A stretch of DNA of 64,000 nucleotides from Nitrospirales bacterium (GTDB lineage Bacteria; Nitrospirota; Nitrospiria; Nitrospirales; UBA8639): assembly GCA_031315915.1 (NCBI GenBank), contig JALDRK010000003.1:1-64000 (forward strand). The letters are read 5' to 3'. The notes under the pieces are model-generated. The model saw only the letters and a program-made list of their open reading frames with translations. It made no database searches and had not been told where the DNA came from. The position numbers and the translations under genes were made by a program. This document shows, in pieces, positions 46,111-55,069 of this stretch (position 1 is its first letter; every line of letters begins with the position of its first letter).

Positions 46111-46943
46111 CGAAAACCCGTGGAATGGTTCCGGTCCGTCGGTTTGCTTTTAATTCTGGTAAAAATCCGCACCTGCGGCGTTTCTACTTGCCACCCTGAA
46201 CTGCGGATAGCTTTTTCCACCCCTGTAATCGGGCCTTTTGGATTTCGATCGGGACTTTTTTGATAATAGTCCGGATCATACCAATCAGCCACCCACTCCC
46301 ACACGTTGCCGGCCACGTCATACACACCATATGGGCTTTTGCCCTTCTCATAAATCCCCACTTGCACGAGCGTGGCTTCTCCCCGCCATACCTGACCGAA
46401 ATTCAGATGTTCATTGGTGGGCTCCACATCTCCCCAGGGGAACCGCCAATCATTGGAACCTTTGGCGGCTTTCTCCCATTCGGCTTCGGTCGGAAGACGT
46501 CTGTCTGCCCATTGGCAATAGGCTTCAGCGTCATACCAATCGACATTGATGACGGGAAGATTGGTGATGGACTCCGGCATCATATTTCCCTGCCAAAGAT
46601 TTTTGGTAGGGTCGGTGGGATGGAGAGGGCTCCGGTGACCGGTCTCGGTCACGAATTGCAGGTACCGGCCATTGGTCACTTCGTATTTGTCCATATAGAA
46701 CCCGTCAACATAGACGGTATGATTGGGACGCTCATCGACTCCCCCGTCACGGGCTCCTTGAGGCACGCCCATGGGAAAGGTTCCAGCGGGGATAAAGACC
46801 AGAGGAGCGCCGTCTTTGGGACTGATGAGTTCCGTTGTCGGGGATTCGGCAGCCAATGCGCCGGCAATCATGCCTGCCGAAACGATACTCAGAAAAATTC
46901 CCCAAAATAGGGTTGCCCGTGTGTTCCTGAAAGATCCGCGCAT
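46077..46943 (-). CDS. Exported SUMF1/FGE-fold protein lacking catalytic cysteines
   Basis: A 288-residue product with a signal sequence (LFWGIFLSIVSAGMIAGALAA). The formylglycine-generating-enzyme fold follows: LVFIPAGTFPMGVPQGARDGG, DGFYMDKYEVTNGRYLQFV, LPVINVDWYDAEAYCQWADRRLPTEAEWEKAAKG, and SPYGVYDVAGNVWEWVADWY. The usual RGGSW block is altered to IRSSGWQVETPQVR. The CxxxC pair needed for sulfatase activation is absent, so it is probably a structural or binding homologue. It overlaps hemD. Confidence 0.85.
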   Translation of the reverse strand: MRGSFRNTRATLFWGIFLSIVSAGMIAGALAAESPTTELISPKDGAPLVFIPAGTFPMGVPQGARDGGVDERPNHTVYVDGFYMDKYEVTNGRYLQFVTETGHRSPLHPTDPTKNLWQGNMMPESITNLPVINVDWYDAEAYCQWADRRLPTEAEWEKAAKGSNDWRFPWGDVEPTNEHLNFGQVWRGEATLVQVGIYEKGKSPYGVYDVAGNVWEWVADWYDPDYYQKSPDRNPKGPITGVEKAIRSSGWQVETPQVRIFTRIKSKPTDRNHSTGFRCAMDVSSSSS

Positions 46944-47112
46944 GTGTCCTCCTGATTGCCAAGTTCGATAAAGCTATTATTTTCCTTGATGTGCCTATGA
47001 GGCAAAATACCATAAATGATCGTCGGAGCTGAACTTGCTCCGTCAGAAGGTCCTGGGTAAGATGCCCAACCAGACTCGGCAGGGATAAGCAAAAGATATA
47101 TCAGAAGTAAGG

Positions 47113-47535
47113 ATGGCCGAAAAATTGGATAAGTCGAGGAAGACCTGGGGATTGCGGCATTTGGCCTTACGGGTGAGGGATGTCCGGGTTTCTCAAAGCT
47201 TTTACGAGCAGATATTCGGCATGAAGGTGGTGTGGCACCCGGATGACGAAAACGTGTACTTGAGCACAGGACTGGATAATCTAGCCTTGCACCAGTATCC
47301 CAAAGAGGATGTGAACCATCTGGCCCCCGCTCATCTCCATCCTTTGGATCATGTGGGATTCCTCATGGCCTCCCCCGAAGATGTCGAGGATTTTTTCAAG
47401 GAAATCTCCCGACAGGATGTGAGGATCGTGAAACCGTTGCGCAAACATCGGGATGGCAGTTTTTCATTCTATTTGGCGGATCCCGATAACAATACCATTC
47501 AAATTTTGTATGAACCGACGGTGCAACTCCGGTAA
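47113..47535 (+). CDS. VOC-family (glyoxalase/dioxygenase-fold) protein
   Basis: The 140-residue product has the two-module beta-alpha-beta-beta-beta fold: GLRHLALRVRDVRVSQSFYEQIFGMKVVW, then LDHVGFLMASPEDVEDFFKEI and FYLADPDNNTIQILYE. Candidate metal ligands are His in LRHLAL, His in LDHVGF and Glu in QILYE, as in glyoxalase I-like enzymes. Substrate unknown. It precedes the MBL-fold gene by 60 bases on the same strand. Confidence 0.85.
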   Translation: MAEKLDKSRKTWGLRHLALRVRDVRVSQSFYEQIFGMKVVWHPDDENVYLSTGLDNLALHQYPKEDVNHLAPAHLHPLDHVGFLMASPEDVEDFFKEISRQDVRIVKPLRKHRDGSFSFYLADPDNNTIQILYEPTVQLR

Positions 47536-47595
47536 GAGACCGGTTGGTTCTCCAGCCAGCAGGATTTCCCCAAACTCAAGACCGATCCGATTAAT

Positions 47596-49212
47596 ATGAT
47601 CTGGGATTCCATTGATGCCAAACAGTATGTGGGCCTAACCCCCTGGGTCTGGGTCCAGTTGGAAAGTGCCGAACCTCCTGGACCGTTTCCGTTTTTGGGG
47701 GGGGTGGCCCCGGAAGTGGTGCAGAGTCTGCAGCAGGTTCACGGCATCATGATGAGCGGTATTGAAACGGCCATGAGTGACATCATGGCCAAACGCGGGT
47801 CGATCGATGATCCAGACCTGCCCCGTCGTGTGGAGAATGCCTACGCGGAAGTGGTGGCCTCCCGCCCGGCCTTACAACGACATATCCAATGCGGACGGCA
47901 GGCGGACGGGACCTTTCATTGGTCTTACCCGAAAAACACGTCTGCCTCCGCGACCATGACTTATGGCGGTCTTCGGATTTTCAATGCCGTGACCCGGCAA
48001 GCAGTTCCGTTTGGCTTTGATCGCCCGATCAGTGCCAAGGTCGGACAGTTCCTTGGATTTCTTACCGGGCGTCATACTATGGCCGAGATTCGAACCGTGG
48101 CTCAGGCCGGAGGCCGGGACCTCGAACAGGCCTTATCCCAACTATTTTGCCTGTTGAAGGATCATGACTGTCTGTCGCTTTCCCTGCGGTCTTCTCTGGA
48201 AGAAACCTGGAGAACCGTGACCCAGGATCAGGATGTGGTGAATCTCGGCCATGCCGCTCTGATGTACCGGCACCAGGAACACTTTTTGTGGTTTGACCCC
48301 TGGCTCATGCCATGGTTTGCGGAATCACCTGTCCCTTCCTTGTGGGCTCATTTACTGCCGAAACCTGCCGGGATTTTTCTCACGCACGATCATGACGACC
48401 ATGTGGATCCCCGGACCCTGTATCATCTTCCCAAGGACATACCCATTTGTGTTCCCAGTCGGCGAAACAAAAAAACGCTCCATTATGATTACTTATCGCT
48501 GCTTCGTGAGTTGGGTTTCAGTCAGGTCAAGGAGCTGGCCCATGGGGAAGTCTGGAAGATCGGCCAGGTGGAAGTGGTGTCCGTGCCGTTTTTCGGCGAA
48601 GATCCCTGTGATGTGGATTTACCTCGAAATTGCTATCTGATTGCGGATAGAGGGAGGAACACTCTGGTTCATGCCGATAGCGGCCCAACCAATGACGGGC
48701 GGTCGGCCTTACGGGATCAGGTGATTGCCAAACTTGTGGCTCAATATGGCCCGATTCCTCTTGTCTTTGCCTCACAGCAACAACTCAAAGAGGTGCGGAG
48801 TTATGCCGCCTATGCCTGTCTCTCCCCTCCAGGGAAGTGGCTGGAAGTCGGGGAAAACGGATTTCTCACGAATGGATATCTGACGGAGTTGTGCCAAACG
48901 GCCAAAGCGAAATTGTTCGTGTCCTATGCGACAGGCGGGGCCGATTGGTATCCCGATCATTTGTCTTTTATGTTTAGCGGACGAAATCCCGCCCGAACCG
49001 CCTTACTGACAGCCCATTGGGATCCTCCGGAAAGCTTACGGGAGGACTTGGCTCCCTTTGGTTGCGGGTATCATTATGGTCAGGCCCTGGATGTCTACCG
49101 TCCGGGGGCGGAAGGGCAAACCGCCGTTCACTCGTTTGCCGATCAACTGGCTCCGTTGACACTCTATCAATTGGATCATCCGCCCCCGCCATTTTTACAG
49201 CGGCAGCGATAA
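47596..49212 (+). CDS. MBL-fold metallohydrolase fused to a PqqD-like winged-helix region
   Basis: A 538-residue protein. The metallo-beta-lactamase domain (about 215-500) has FLTHDHDDHVDPRTL with the HxHxDH metal ligands at 264-269, and VHADSGPT and the later YPDHLSF histidine are candidate further ligands. It resembles UlaG/RomA-type hydrolases. Residues about 135-195 (VPFGFDRPISAKVGQFLGFLTGRHTMAEI, then LEQALSQLFCLLKDHDCL) look like a PqqD-type winged helix, a domain that binds peptide substrates in RiPP pathways. The first 120 residues are unassigned. The fusion suggests action on a peptide or carrier, but substrate is unknown. Confidence 0.75.
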   Translation: MIWDSIDAKQYVGLTPWVWVQLESAEPPGPFPFLGGVAPEVVQSLQQVHGIMMSGIETAMSDIMAKRGSIDDPDLPRRVENAYAEVVASRPALQRHIQCGRQADGTFHWSYPKNTSASATMTYGGLRIFNAVTRQAVPFGFDRPISAKVGQFLGFLTGRHTMAEIRTVAQAGGRDLEQALSQLFCLLKDHDCLSLSLRSSLEETWRTVTQDQDVVNLGHAALMYRHQEHFLWFDPWLMPWFAESPVPSLWAHLLPKPAGIFLTHDHDDHVDPRTLYHLPKDIPICVPSRRNKKTLHYDYLSLLRELGFSQVKELAHGEVWKIGQVEVVSVPFFGEDPCDVDLPRNCYLIADRGRNTLVHADSGPTNDGRSALRDQVIAKLVAQYGPIPLVFASQQQLKEVRSYAAYACLSPPGKWLEVGENGFLTNGYLTELCQTAKAKLFVSYATGGADWYPDHLSFMFSGRNPARTALLTAHWDPPESLREDLAPFGCGYHYGQALDVYRPGAEGQTAVHSFADQLAPLTLYQLDHPPPPFLQRQR

Positions 49213-49341
49213 TCGAGGATTCGGCCATGTTGAGGCTGCCCGGCGAGATTGTGACCATCTTTCTTCGCTGAGTGGCTTGGCCTTACTAGGGAAGTTCGGT
49301 ATGATGACCGGCATTGCTTTTTGCCTTGGAGTTTCTTTGAA

Positions 49342-50073
49342 ATGAGCGTGGATATCAATGAGGAAATGCCTCTCCCGGAAGAGGTGGCGGTGGTAGGTGT
49401 GAAAGTCCGTGATTTGGGAGAGGTTAAGAAAACCCGCACGGAAGATACCTCCATTAAAGTTGGTGATTGGGTCATCCTTGATCTGGAGCCGGATCAGACG
49501 TATGGGAAAGTGTATCTAGCTCCACAACACTTACCCTTCAGTCCGCCCATGCGGGTGATGCGGAGCGTCACACGGAAAGCGACTGAAGCCGATAAGCAAG
49601 CAATTGAACGTCAGCAACGTCTGGCGGAAGAGGGCAAAGCCTTTTGCTATGAATGCATTGAAGCTCTGGGGTTGCGGATGAAATTGGTGGAAGTCTATGG
49701 CACCCTATCCCGTCGTTCGTTGACCTTCACCTATACCGCGGAGGACCGAATTGATTTTCGACAGTTGGTGAAAGATTTGGCCCGTCGGTTTGGCTGCCGA
49801 ATCGAGATGCGGCAAATTTCCACACGGGAGGAGGCGGGTCGTCTCGGGGGGGTGGATACTTGTGGCCTCGTACTCTGTTGTGCGAGTTTTCTCACGGATT
49901 TTAAGCCTGTCTATCCTCGGGGCCGCCCGGATGGGCCTCAAGGCAATATGGACGGACACCGCATCGGGGTCTGTGGTCGTTTGAAATGTTGTTTGCTCTA
50001 TGAAGAAGAAGGCTGGACCCTTTCCCCTCGCAAGCCTCAGCCTCTTATCCGTCCGGTCAAACGGGGAGCCTAG
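49342..50073 (+). CDS. ricT: PSP1/RicT-family protein
   Basis: RicT (YaaT) is part of the RicAFT complex that supports RNA processing in Bacillus; outside that group its role is less clear. The 243-residue product has KVYLAPQHLPFSPPMRVMRS, EAYGTLSRR-like LVEVYGTLSRRSLTFTYTAE, the core RVDFRQ-like RIDFRQLVKDLARRFGCRIEMRQI, and GRLGGVDTCGLVLCCASFL with GVCGRLKCCLLYEE. The five conserved cysteines could hold an Fe-S cluster. The ATG at 49342 is preferred to a TTG at 49321. No ricA or ricF partner is nearby. Confidence 0.88.
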   Translation: MSVDINEEMPLPEEVAVVGVKVRDLGEVKKTRTEDTSIKVGDWVILDLEPDQTYGKVYLAPQHLPFSPPMRVMRSVTRKATEADKQAIERQQRLAEEGKAFCYECIEALGLRMKLVEVYGTLSRRSLTFTYTAEDRIDFRQLVKDLARRFGCRIEMRQISTREEAGRLGGVDTCGLVLCCASFLTDFKPVYPRGRPDGPQGNMDGHRIGVCGRLKCCLLYEEEGWTLSPRKPQPLIRPVKRGA

Positions 50074-50115
50074 GGGGGTTCCGGCCCCAAGGAAAGCTCC
50101 TCCGGTATCGAGCCC

Positions 50116-50535
50116 ATGCCCACGAAACCTCGCTTCGTCGTCTTTGCTCACAACGCGACCTACGATAAGCTTCATCAGACCGCGACGTTGGGATTAACGG
50201 CGGCGGCGATGGGGAAAGAGGTCTTGGTCGTTCTGCTCTTTTGGACGATCAAAAAGCTGGCGGAGGGCCGGCTCGATGAATTGGATTTTCCGCCGGAATA
50301 TGCCGCTCAGGCTCCCGAAGTGGCTCGTTTGATCAAAGAGCGCCGTGTGCCCTTAATCACGGAAATGTTCGAGGAGGCCAGGAAAGTCGGTGAATTCAAA
50401 TTGATTGCCTGTAGCGCGGGGCTTGAATATATGGGCGTCGATCCTCAAGCTGTGGCGGCCGGTGTCGACGAGGTGATGGGACTGCCGGCCATCCTTTCCG
50501 CCTGTGCCGATGCCGAAACCACACTCTTTATTTAA
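50116..50535 (+). CDS. DsrE-family protein
   Basis: A 139-residue DsrE-fold protein: MPTKPRFVVFAHNATYDKLH, followed by AAAMGKEVLVVLLFWTIKKLA. Cysteines lie in FKLIACSAGLEYMG and ILSACADAETTLFI. The CSAG cysteine sits at the usual position of the reactive Cys in DsrE/DsrE2 proteins. A sulfur carrier or peroxiredoxin-like role is possible. It follows ricT by 42 bases. Confidence 0.8.
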   Translation: MPTKPRFVVFAHNATYDKLHQTATLGLTAAAMGKEVLVVLLFWTIKKLAEGRLDELDFPPEYAAQAPEVARLIKERRVPLITEMFEEARKVGEFKLIACSAGLEYMGVDPQAVAAGVDEVMGLPAILSACADAETTLFI

Positions 50536-50642
50536 TCCATTCTTACTCTCTTCAGCTATTGTATGCTCTATGCGGAAAGCCGGTTGGCTCAAGGGCTGCA
50601 ATTTCTTGACAAAGGCGGAGAACGGGTGCTAGGTCCTTTGCC

Positions 50643-51404
50643 ATGGTTCAAACACTGGAAAAACCGGAAGTGCCTGGCAAAACCGCGTCGACGTGGACGG
50701 GTTCGGCCCGCGAGCAGGCCGTGCAGCGGATGTTTACCGCCATCGCCCGGTTTTATGACCTCAACAATTCCCTTCTGAGTTTTGGCCTTCATCATTCATG
50801 GAAACGTAAAGCGGTTTCCTACATCCCCGCTCAACTGGGAACCAGAGCCCTGGATCTTGGCGCCGGCACCTGCGACTTGGCCATTTTGCTGGACGAACAT
50901 CTAAACCGTTCCGGTCAGATATTTGCAGCCGATTTGAATGAAGCGATGCTGCGGGTTGGCCAGAAAAAAGTGCGGGGACATCATTCGGCCAATCGCATCT
51001 CCTGCCTCCAAATGAATGCGGAACATGTAACATTTCCGGACAGAAGTTTTGACACCGTCACGGCAGGGTTTTGTGTCAGGAATGTGGGCAATCTCACGAA
51101 GGCCTTGGGGGAAATCTGCCGGGTGCTGAAACCCGGGGGGCGCTTTGTGTGCCTGGAATTTTCCCGTCCGGTCTCCCCGGTATTCCGGAAGTTCTACGAT
51201 TGGTATTCGTTTCGTCTCTTACCCTGGATCGGCACGGTGGTGGCCAGGGATGGAACCGGGGTCTATGAATATTTGCCGGCTTCGATCCGCAACTTTCCTC
51301 ATCAACAGCGACTCTGCGAATTGCTGACCGAGGCTGGGTTTCAATCGGTGGAATATCACAACCTGACAGGCGGCATCGTCGCCATTCACGTGGCGGTGAA
51401 ATAG
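50643..51404 (+). CDS. ubiE: Ubiquinone/menaquinone C-methyltransferase UbiE/MenG
   Basis: UbiE methylates demethylmenaquinone or the ubiquinone precursor using SAM. The 253-residue protein has FTAIARFYDLNNSLLSFGLHHSWKR, ALDLGAGTCDLAILL (SAM motif I), AADLNEAMLRVGQKK, DRSFDTVTAGFCVRNVGNLTKALGEICRVLKPGGRFVCLEF, and DGTGVYEYLPASIRNFP. This is a standard UbiE. It is two bases upstream of the radical SAM gene. Confidence 0.93.
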   Translation: MVQTLEKPEVPGKTASTWTGSAREQAVQRMFTAIARFYDLNNSLLSFGLHHSWKRKAVSYIPAQLGTRALDLGAGTCDLAILLDEHLNRSGQIFAADLNEAMLRVGQKKVRGHHSANRISCLQMNAEHVTFPDRSFDTVTAGFCVRNVGNLTKALGEICRVLKPGGRFVCLEFSRPVSPVFRKFYDWYSFRLLPWIGTVVARDGTGVYEYLPASIRNFPHQQRLCELLTEAGFQSVEYHNLTGGIVAIHVAVK

Positions 51405-51405
51405 G

Positions 51406-53043
51406 ATGCTGACTTCCATCCTGTACGTTTTTTTGCCTTGCAAAAAGGTCTATCCCACCGGGATTACGTATCTTGCCGACTTTGTTCATCGCCGACGGCC
51501 GGATGTGCGTCAGCACATAATTGATCTCTCCTTGTTTCCACCCGCTCAACGTCCAACCAAACTGCGTGAAGCAACGGCCTCATTTCAGCCCGAGTTGGTC
51601 TGTTTTTCCTGGCGGGACATCCAGATTTTTTCCCCTCACGAGGGGGATGCGTCGTTGGAACATGCGTTTAATTTTTATTATGCCAGCAATCCGTTCAAGC
51701 GGATGGTCGCGTCGGTTCAAGGCCTTCGAAATCTCTATCGGTATTACACCGACATCAAAAACAATCTTTCCTATCCCTGGTTGATCCGTAAAGAATTTCC
51801 TGCAGCCAAGATGATGATCGGGGGGGGCGCCTTTACGGCGTTTGCCGATCAGCTCATCGAAAAACTGCCTGAAGGCATCATGGGGATTCTTGGTGAAGGC
51901 GAAGATGCCATTCTCAAAATCCTCAATGGGGAGTCGTTGGCGGAAGAACGGTTTATCGTCAAGGAACATGGTCATGTCACCAAGGGCACCAAAAATACAC
52001 CGGCTCTCTTGGATGCTCTCTCGGTTGATCTCCCCTATCTCACCTCGATTTTTCCCCAATATACGGAATACATCGGGGAATGTATCGGCGTGCAGAGCAA
52101 GCGGGGCTGTCCCTACGACTGTTCCTTCTGCCTCTATCCGTACATTGAAGGCAAGCGTGTGCGCTATCGTCCGGCGGAAAATGTCGTGAAGGATATCGCC
52201 CAGTATTACCACCAGTGGGGAGCCCGGCGATTTTGGTTTACCGATGCCCAGTTCATTACGGGAAAAGATGCCTATCCGCAATGCACGGAAATTCTTGAAC
52301 GGATCATTTCACAACAGTTGGAAATTGAGTGGTCGGGATACGTGCGGACCTCGTTGATTAATGCCTCGCTTGCCAGACTGATGGTGCAGTCAGGCGTGGG
52401 AGATTTGGAGGTCGCGGTCACGGCCGGATCGCAAAAGGTCCTTAACAGCATGCATATGGGCTTCAAGCTGGAGCACCTCTATGACGGGTGCCGGTATCTG
52501 AAGGAGGCGGGGTTCAACGGGCGCGTCATTCTGAATTATTCCCTCAATTCGCCGGATGAGACGGAAGACACGCTGCTCCAAAGTATCGAGTCCTACAAAG
52601 TCGTCGCCTCGATCCTTGGAGAAGAACGGGTGTTTCCGCTGATGTTTTTCCTGGGGATTCAGCCCAATACCGATCTGGAAGCCCGCTTATTGTCCGAGGG
52701 GTATTTGTCGAAGGGATATAATCCGCTGAGTCTCACACCTTGGAACATCAAAAAAATGCTGTACAACCCTGCCCCATTGAACAAACTGATTGCGAAGGCC
52801 TGTCTGGAGGCTTGGAGCCGGAAGCATGGATCACGAGATCCACGCCCCTGGTCCGGCAGCTTGAGCCAACAAAGTGCCACGCAGCAGCAGGGGCATGCCT
52901 ATGCCGATACCAGTCTGTCGAAAGGATTTGAAACCAATTCAGGGCGTGACGCCCTGCTCACCTTGGAAGAAATTCTCCGTTCCCGCCGCCCAAAGGACTC
53001 TCAGCGGGTCTCCCCTGCCCCCGAGCCCAATCCTTCGCGGTAA
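51406..53043 (+). CDS. B12-binding-type radical SAM enzyme
   Basis: A 545-residue radical SAM enzyme. The [4Fe-4S] motif is CPYDCSFC at residues 235-242. The first 170 residues form an alpha/beta domain of the cobalamin-binding type (YPTGITYLADFVHRRRP; MMIGGGAFTAFADQL; GILGEGEDAILKIL), although a DxHxxG motif is not visible, so B12 binding is uncertain. Following the core are GDLEVAVTAGSQKVLN and GFNGRVILNYSLNSPDE. The last 60 residues are low complexity (Gln, Ser, Pro). It begins two bases after ubiE, which suggests coupling, perhaps to lipid or quinone modification; this is inference. Confidence 0.85.
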   Translation: MLTSILYVFLPCKKVYPTGITYLADFVHRRRPDVRQHIIDLSLFPPAQRPTKLREATASFQPELVCFSWRDIQIFSPHEGDASLEHAFNFYYASNPFKRMVASVQGLRNLYRYYTDIKNNLSYPWLIRKEFPAAKMMIGGGAFTAFADQLIEKLPEGIMGILGEGEDAILKILNGESLAEERFIVKEHGHVTKGTKNTPALLDALSVDLPYLTSIFPQYTEYIGECIGVQSKRGCPYDCSFCLYPYIEGKRVRYRPAENVVKDIAQYYHQWGARRFWFTDAQFITGKDAYPQCTEILERIISQQLEIEWSGYVRTSLINASLARLMVQSGVGDLEVAVTAGSQKVLNSMHMGFKLEHLYDGCRYLKEAGFNGRVILNYSLNSPDETEDTLLQSIESYKVVASILGEERVFPLMFFLGIQPNTDLEARLLSEGYLSKGYNPLSLTPWNIKKMLYNPAPLNKLIAKACLEAWSRKHGSRDPRPWSGSLSQQSATQQQGHAYADTSLSKGFETNSGRDALLTLEEILRSRRPKDSQRVSPAPEPNPSR

Positions 53044-53145
53044 TATGTTCTGAAAATTGCGATTTTCAACTGCGAATGAAGGCAGAAGGAGAATATTATC
53101 GATTTCTCTTCTTTCAAAAAACGTAGAAAAAATAGTATCTGGCAG

Positions 53146-53775
53146 CTAGAGAATCGTAAATTCCATGGTGCCGATGACATTGGTGGGATGGAGGTTCTGA
53201 CCTGGGGAGCCGTAATAAATTTTGACCAGGTATTTTCCCTTCTTCCATCCCTCGGCCGGTTTTGAAATTAAAAAGTAGCCGAAGCGCTGGTTCATTTCCA
53301 GCTCAATGATGTCTTTTCCTACCGGGGTGTTGGAGGTTACTTTTCCATTTTCCATTTCATGCCAGGCGGCGGCGAATTGTCCTGGGGCATCCAGGGGCTG
53401 TCCTTCGAAGACGATGTAGATGGACTCGGTGTCGGCGGGAAACTCGGAAATTCCAGGGTCCACGGGTTTCACATAGGCGTCTTGAATCGTCATCCAGCCG
53501 GGCCGGCCTATGGAATCCCAGGGTGTCTCGTAGCCGCGGGCCATGGTAATCCACGAAAAGACGCCCTGAGGCCGGTTCCAGTTTACTTGGTCGAAGGCCA
53601 TCTCTTTGGGTGTTTGAAGATTCTCGTGAGGAGTAGAACTACCAAAGGGATCCCCTGCCCAACCGACGCTTCCGCACATCGTTGAGACAATGCAGATAGC
53701 GAGAATCGCTGCCCACCATGGCTTTCCCAAAAAATGGCGTGATCTGGATGTGTGAATGAACGAAATTGTTTTCAT
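53146..53775 (-). CDS. Exported protein of unknown function
   Basis: A 209-residue product starting at the ATG 53775 with GGAGGTG six bases upstream. The signal sequence is WWAAILAICIVSTMCGSVGWA. The mature part reads WNRPQGVFSWITMARGYETPWDSIGRPGWMTIQDAYVKPVDPG, VFEGQPLDAPGQFAAAWHEM, and ends WKKGKYLVKIYYGSPG plus MEFTIL. It looks like a beta-sandwich of about 130 residues. I do not recognise the family. Confidence 0.7.
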   Translation of the reverse strand: MKTISFIHTSRSRHFLGKPWWAAILAICIVSTMCGSVGWAGDPFGSSTPHENLQTPKEMAFDQVNWNRPQGVFSWITMARGYETPWDSIGRPGWMTIQDAYVKPVDPGISEFPADTESIYIVFEGQPLDAPGQFAAAWHEMENGKVTSNTPVGKDIIELEMNQRFGYFLISKPAEGWKKGKYLVKIYYGSPGQNLHPTNVIGTMEFTIL

Positions 53776-53906
53776 GGGGCACCTCCGGCTTTTACAGCCT
53801 CGTTTTCTGTGTTTTTCCATTTCTTTTACCTTACTGGACTGAAAAACCCTTGTGCAACGGATGGAAAAATTGGCGGGATATGAAGGAGTTGGGACTTGGG
53901 ATTCCG

Positions 53907-54785
53907 TTACGGGGTTGGGGCCGGTACACGGGAGCCTTCCACACCTTTACGTTGACGGTCCACGATGGTATCGGCCACCTCGGTAATGTGCTTTTCAAGG
54001 ATCAAACGAAGGTGGCTCCCCGGCCGATAATCGGCTGGAGCCATGAAATGCACCCGTTCGGCGTGAAAGGTCAGTTGATAACATTTTTCGAATGATCGAC
54101 GGCTTTGATCTTCCGGATTGTAAACCGCCAATGCGAATCCGCCGTTTTTTTTCATCACGGTGAAACAGGGAACATCCGTCGGTCCGTCTCCCACATACAT
54201 CATGTGCCTGAACGGCACCCGACGGCTTTCTTCAGGCATATGATCATTTACATCGTCTTTGAGATCGGTGAGACCTTTGTTCACCCGGAAGAGGAATTGG
54301 GTTTTTTGCGTGTGGCTGATGGTGCGTTTGGGGAAACTGATGTGGCCGTCCTCTTCGTCGAACTCACAGCCGAAGAGCGCCCGAACATGTCTGGCCACCG
54401 CGCTTCCGTCCAAAATGGCCTTGAGTCCGGAACTCACGACATAATGTTCCAGGCGAACGGGTACTTCCTCATATTGGGGTTTTTTGAGGATTCCATTGAG
54501 TTCTTCAAAAAAATCGGGGACGCCCGGGAAAAAGGATAATTCCTTGCCCATGCCCCGCAGGTCTTGATTGGAAAAACTGCGGATGCGTGGTTCCTCCAGC
54601 ATCCGTTTCATATAGGCCAGTTCTTGATCGTAATCTCGGGCTTCGATTAAAGCGGTGCAGCTTTTCCAAAACGTGGAGGGATCCAGTTCGGCGTGACGTA
54701 AAATGGTGTGATCCTGCATGTAGTGGGGACTGAGCGTATGATCAAAGTCATAGACGATCGCAATAATATTCTGTGGTTGATTCAT
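53907..54785 (-). CDS. HAD-superfamily phosphatase
   Basis: The 292-residue product has HAD motif I IVYDFDHTLS (DxD), motif II in HYVVSSGLKAIL, a Lys in FPKRTISHTQK, and motif III/IV in MYVGDGPTDVPCFTVMKKNGG. A cap of about 90 residues lies between motifs I and II (RDYDQELAYMKRML). The substrate cannot be deduced; similar proteins include phosphoserine phosphatase-like enzymes. The start at 54785 has GGAGGG upstream. It converges on nothing close; the next gene downstream is the exported protein. Confidence 0.88.
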   Translation of the reverse strand: MNQPQNIIAIVYDFDHTLSPHYMQDHTILRHAELDPSTFWKSCTALIEARDYDQELAYMKRMLEEPRIRSFSNQDLRGMGKELSFFPGVPDFFEELNGILKKPQYEEVPVRLEHYVVSSGLKAILDGSAVARHVRALFGCEFDEEDGHISFPKRTISHTQKTQFLFRVNKGLTDLKDDVNDHMPEESRRVPFRHMMYVGDGPTDVPCFTVMKKNGGFALAVYNPEDQSRRSFEKCYQLTFHAERVHFMAPADYRPGSHLRLILEKHITEVADTIVDRQRKGVEGSRVPAPTP

Positions 54786-54906
54786 GCGGGCATCCCTCCG
54801 ACGTTGGCGAACGAAGTGTAAGTTGAACCGAAGGGGCTGTCAACGAATGTCCGAATGTGCATGGGTGGGGAAACGATAGTTGGTTGACTCTTGGATAAGC
54901 CTTTAC

Positions 54907-54940
54907 CCTCACCCGCACGCTCTCCCTTACAGGGAGAGGG
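54907..54940. repeat. Short palindromic intergenic element
   Basis: CTCTCCCT (54920-54927) and AGGGAGAG (54931-54938) form an 8-bp stem with a TAC loop, preceded by CCCTCACCCGCAC. The motif resembles REP-like intergenic palindromes seen in many genomes. Only one copy was found in this window. It lies in the 284-base gap between the HAD and pentapeptide genes, which otherwise holds nothing recognised. Confidence 0.45.
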
Positions 54941-55069
54941 AAATTTATAGTGTGTGAGTTGAAAGTTAAAACACTCTGTGTGGAAAAGAAGGTCTACACC
55001 ATTCTGGTTGGCTGCAAAGAGAAGGAAAGCTTTTTGAAGTATAAAGTCAGTCGGAGCTTGGGAAAGGTA

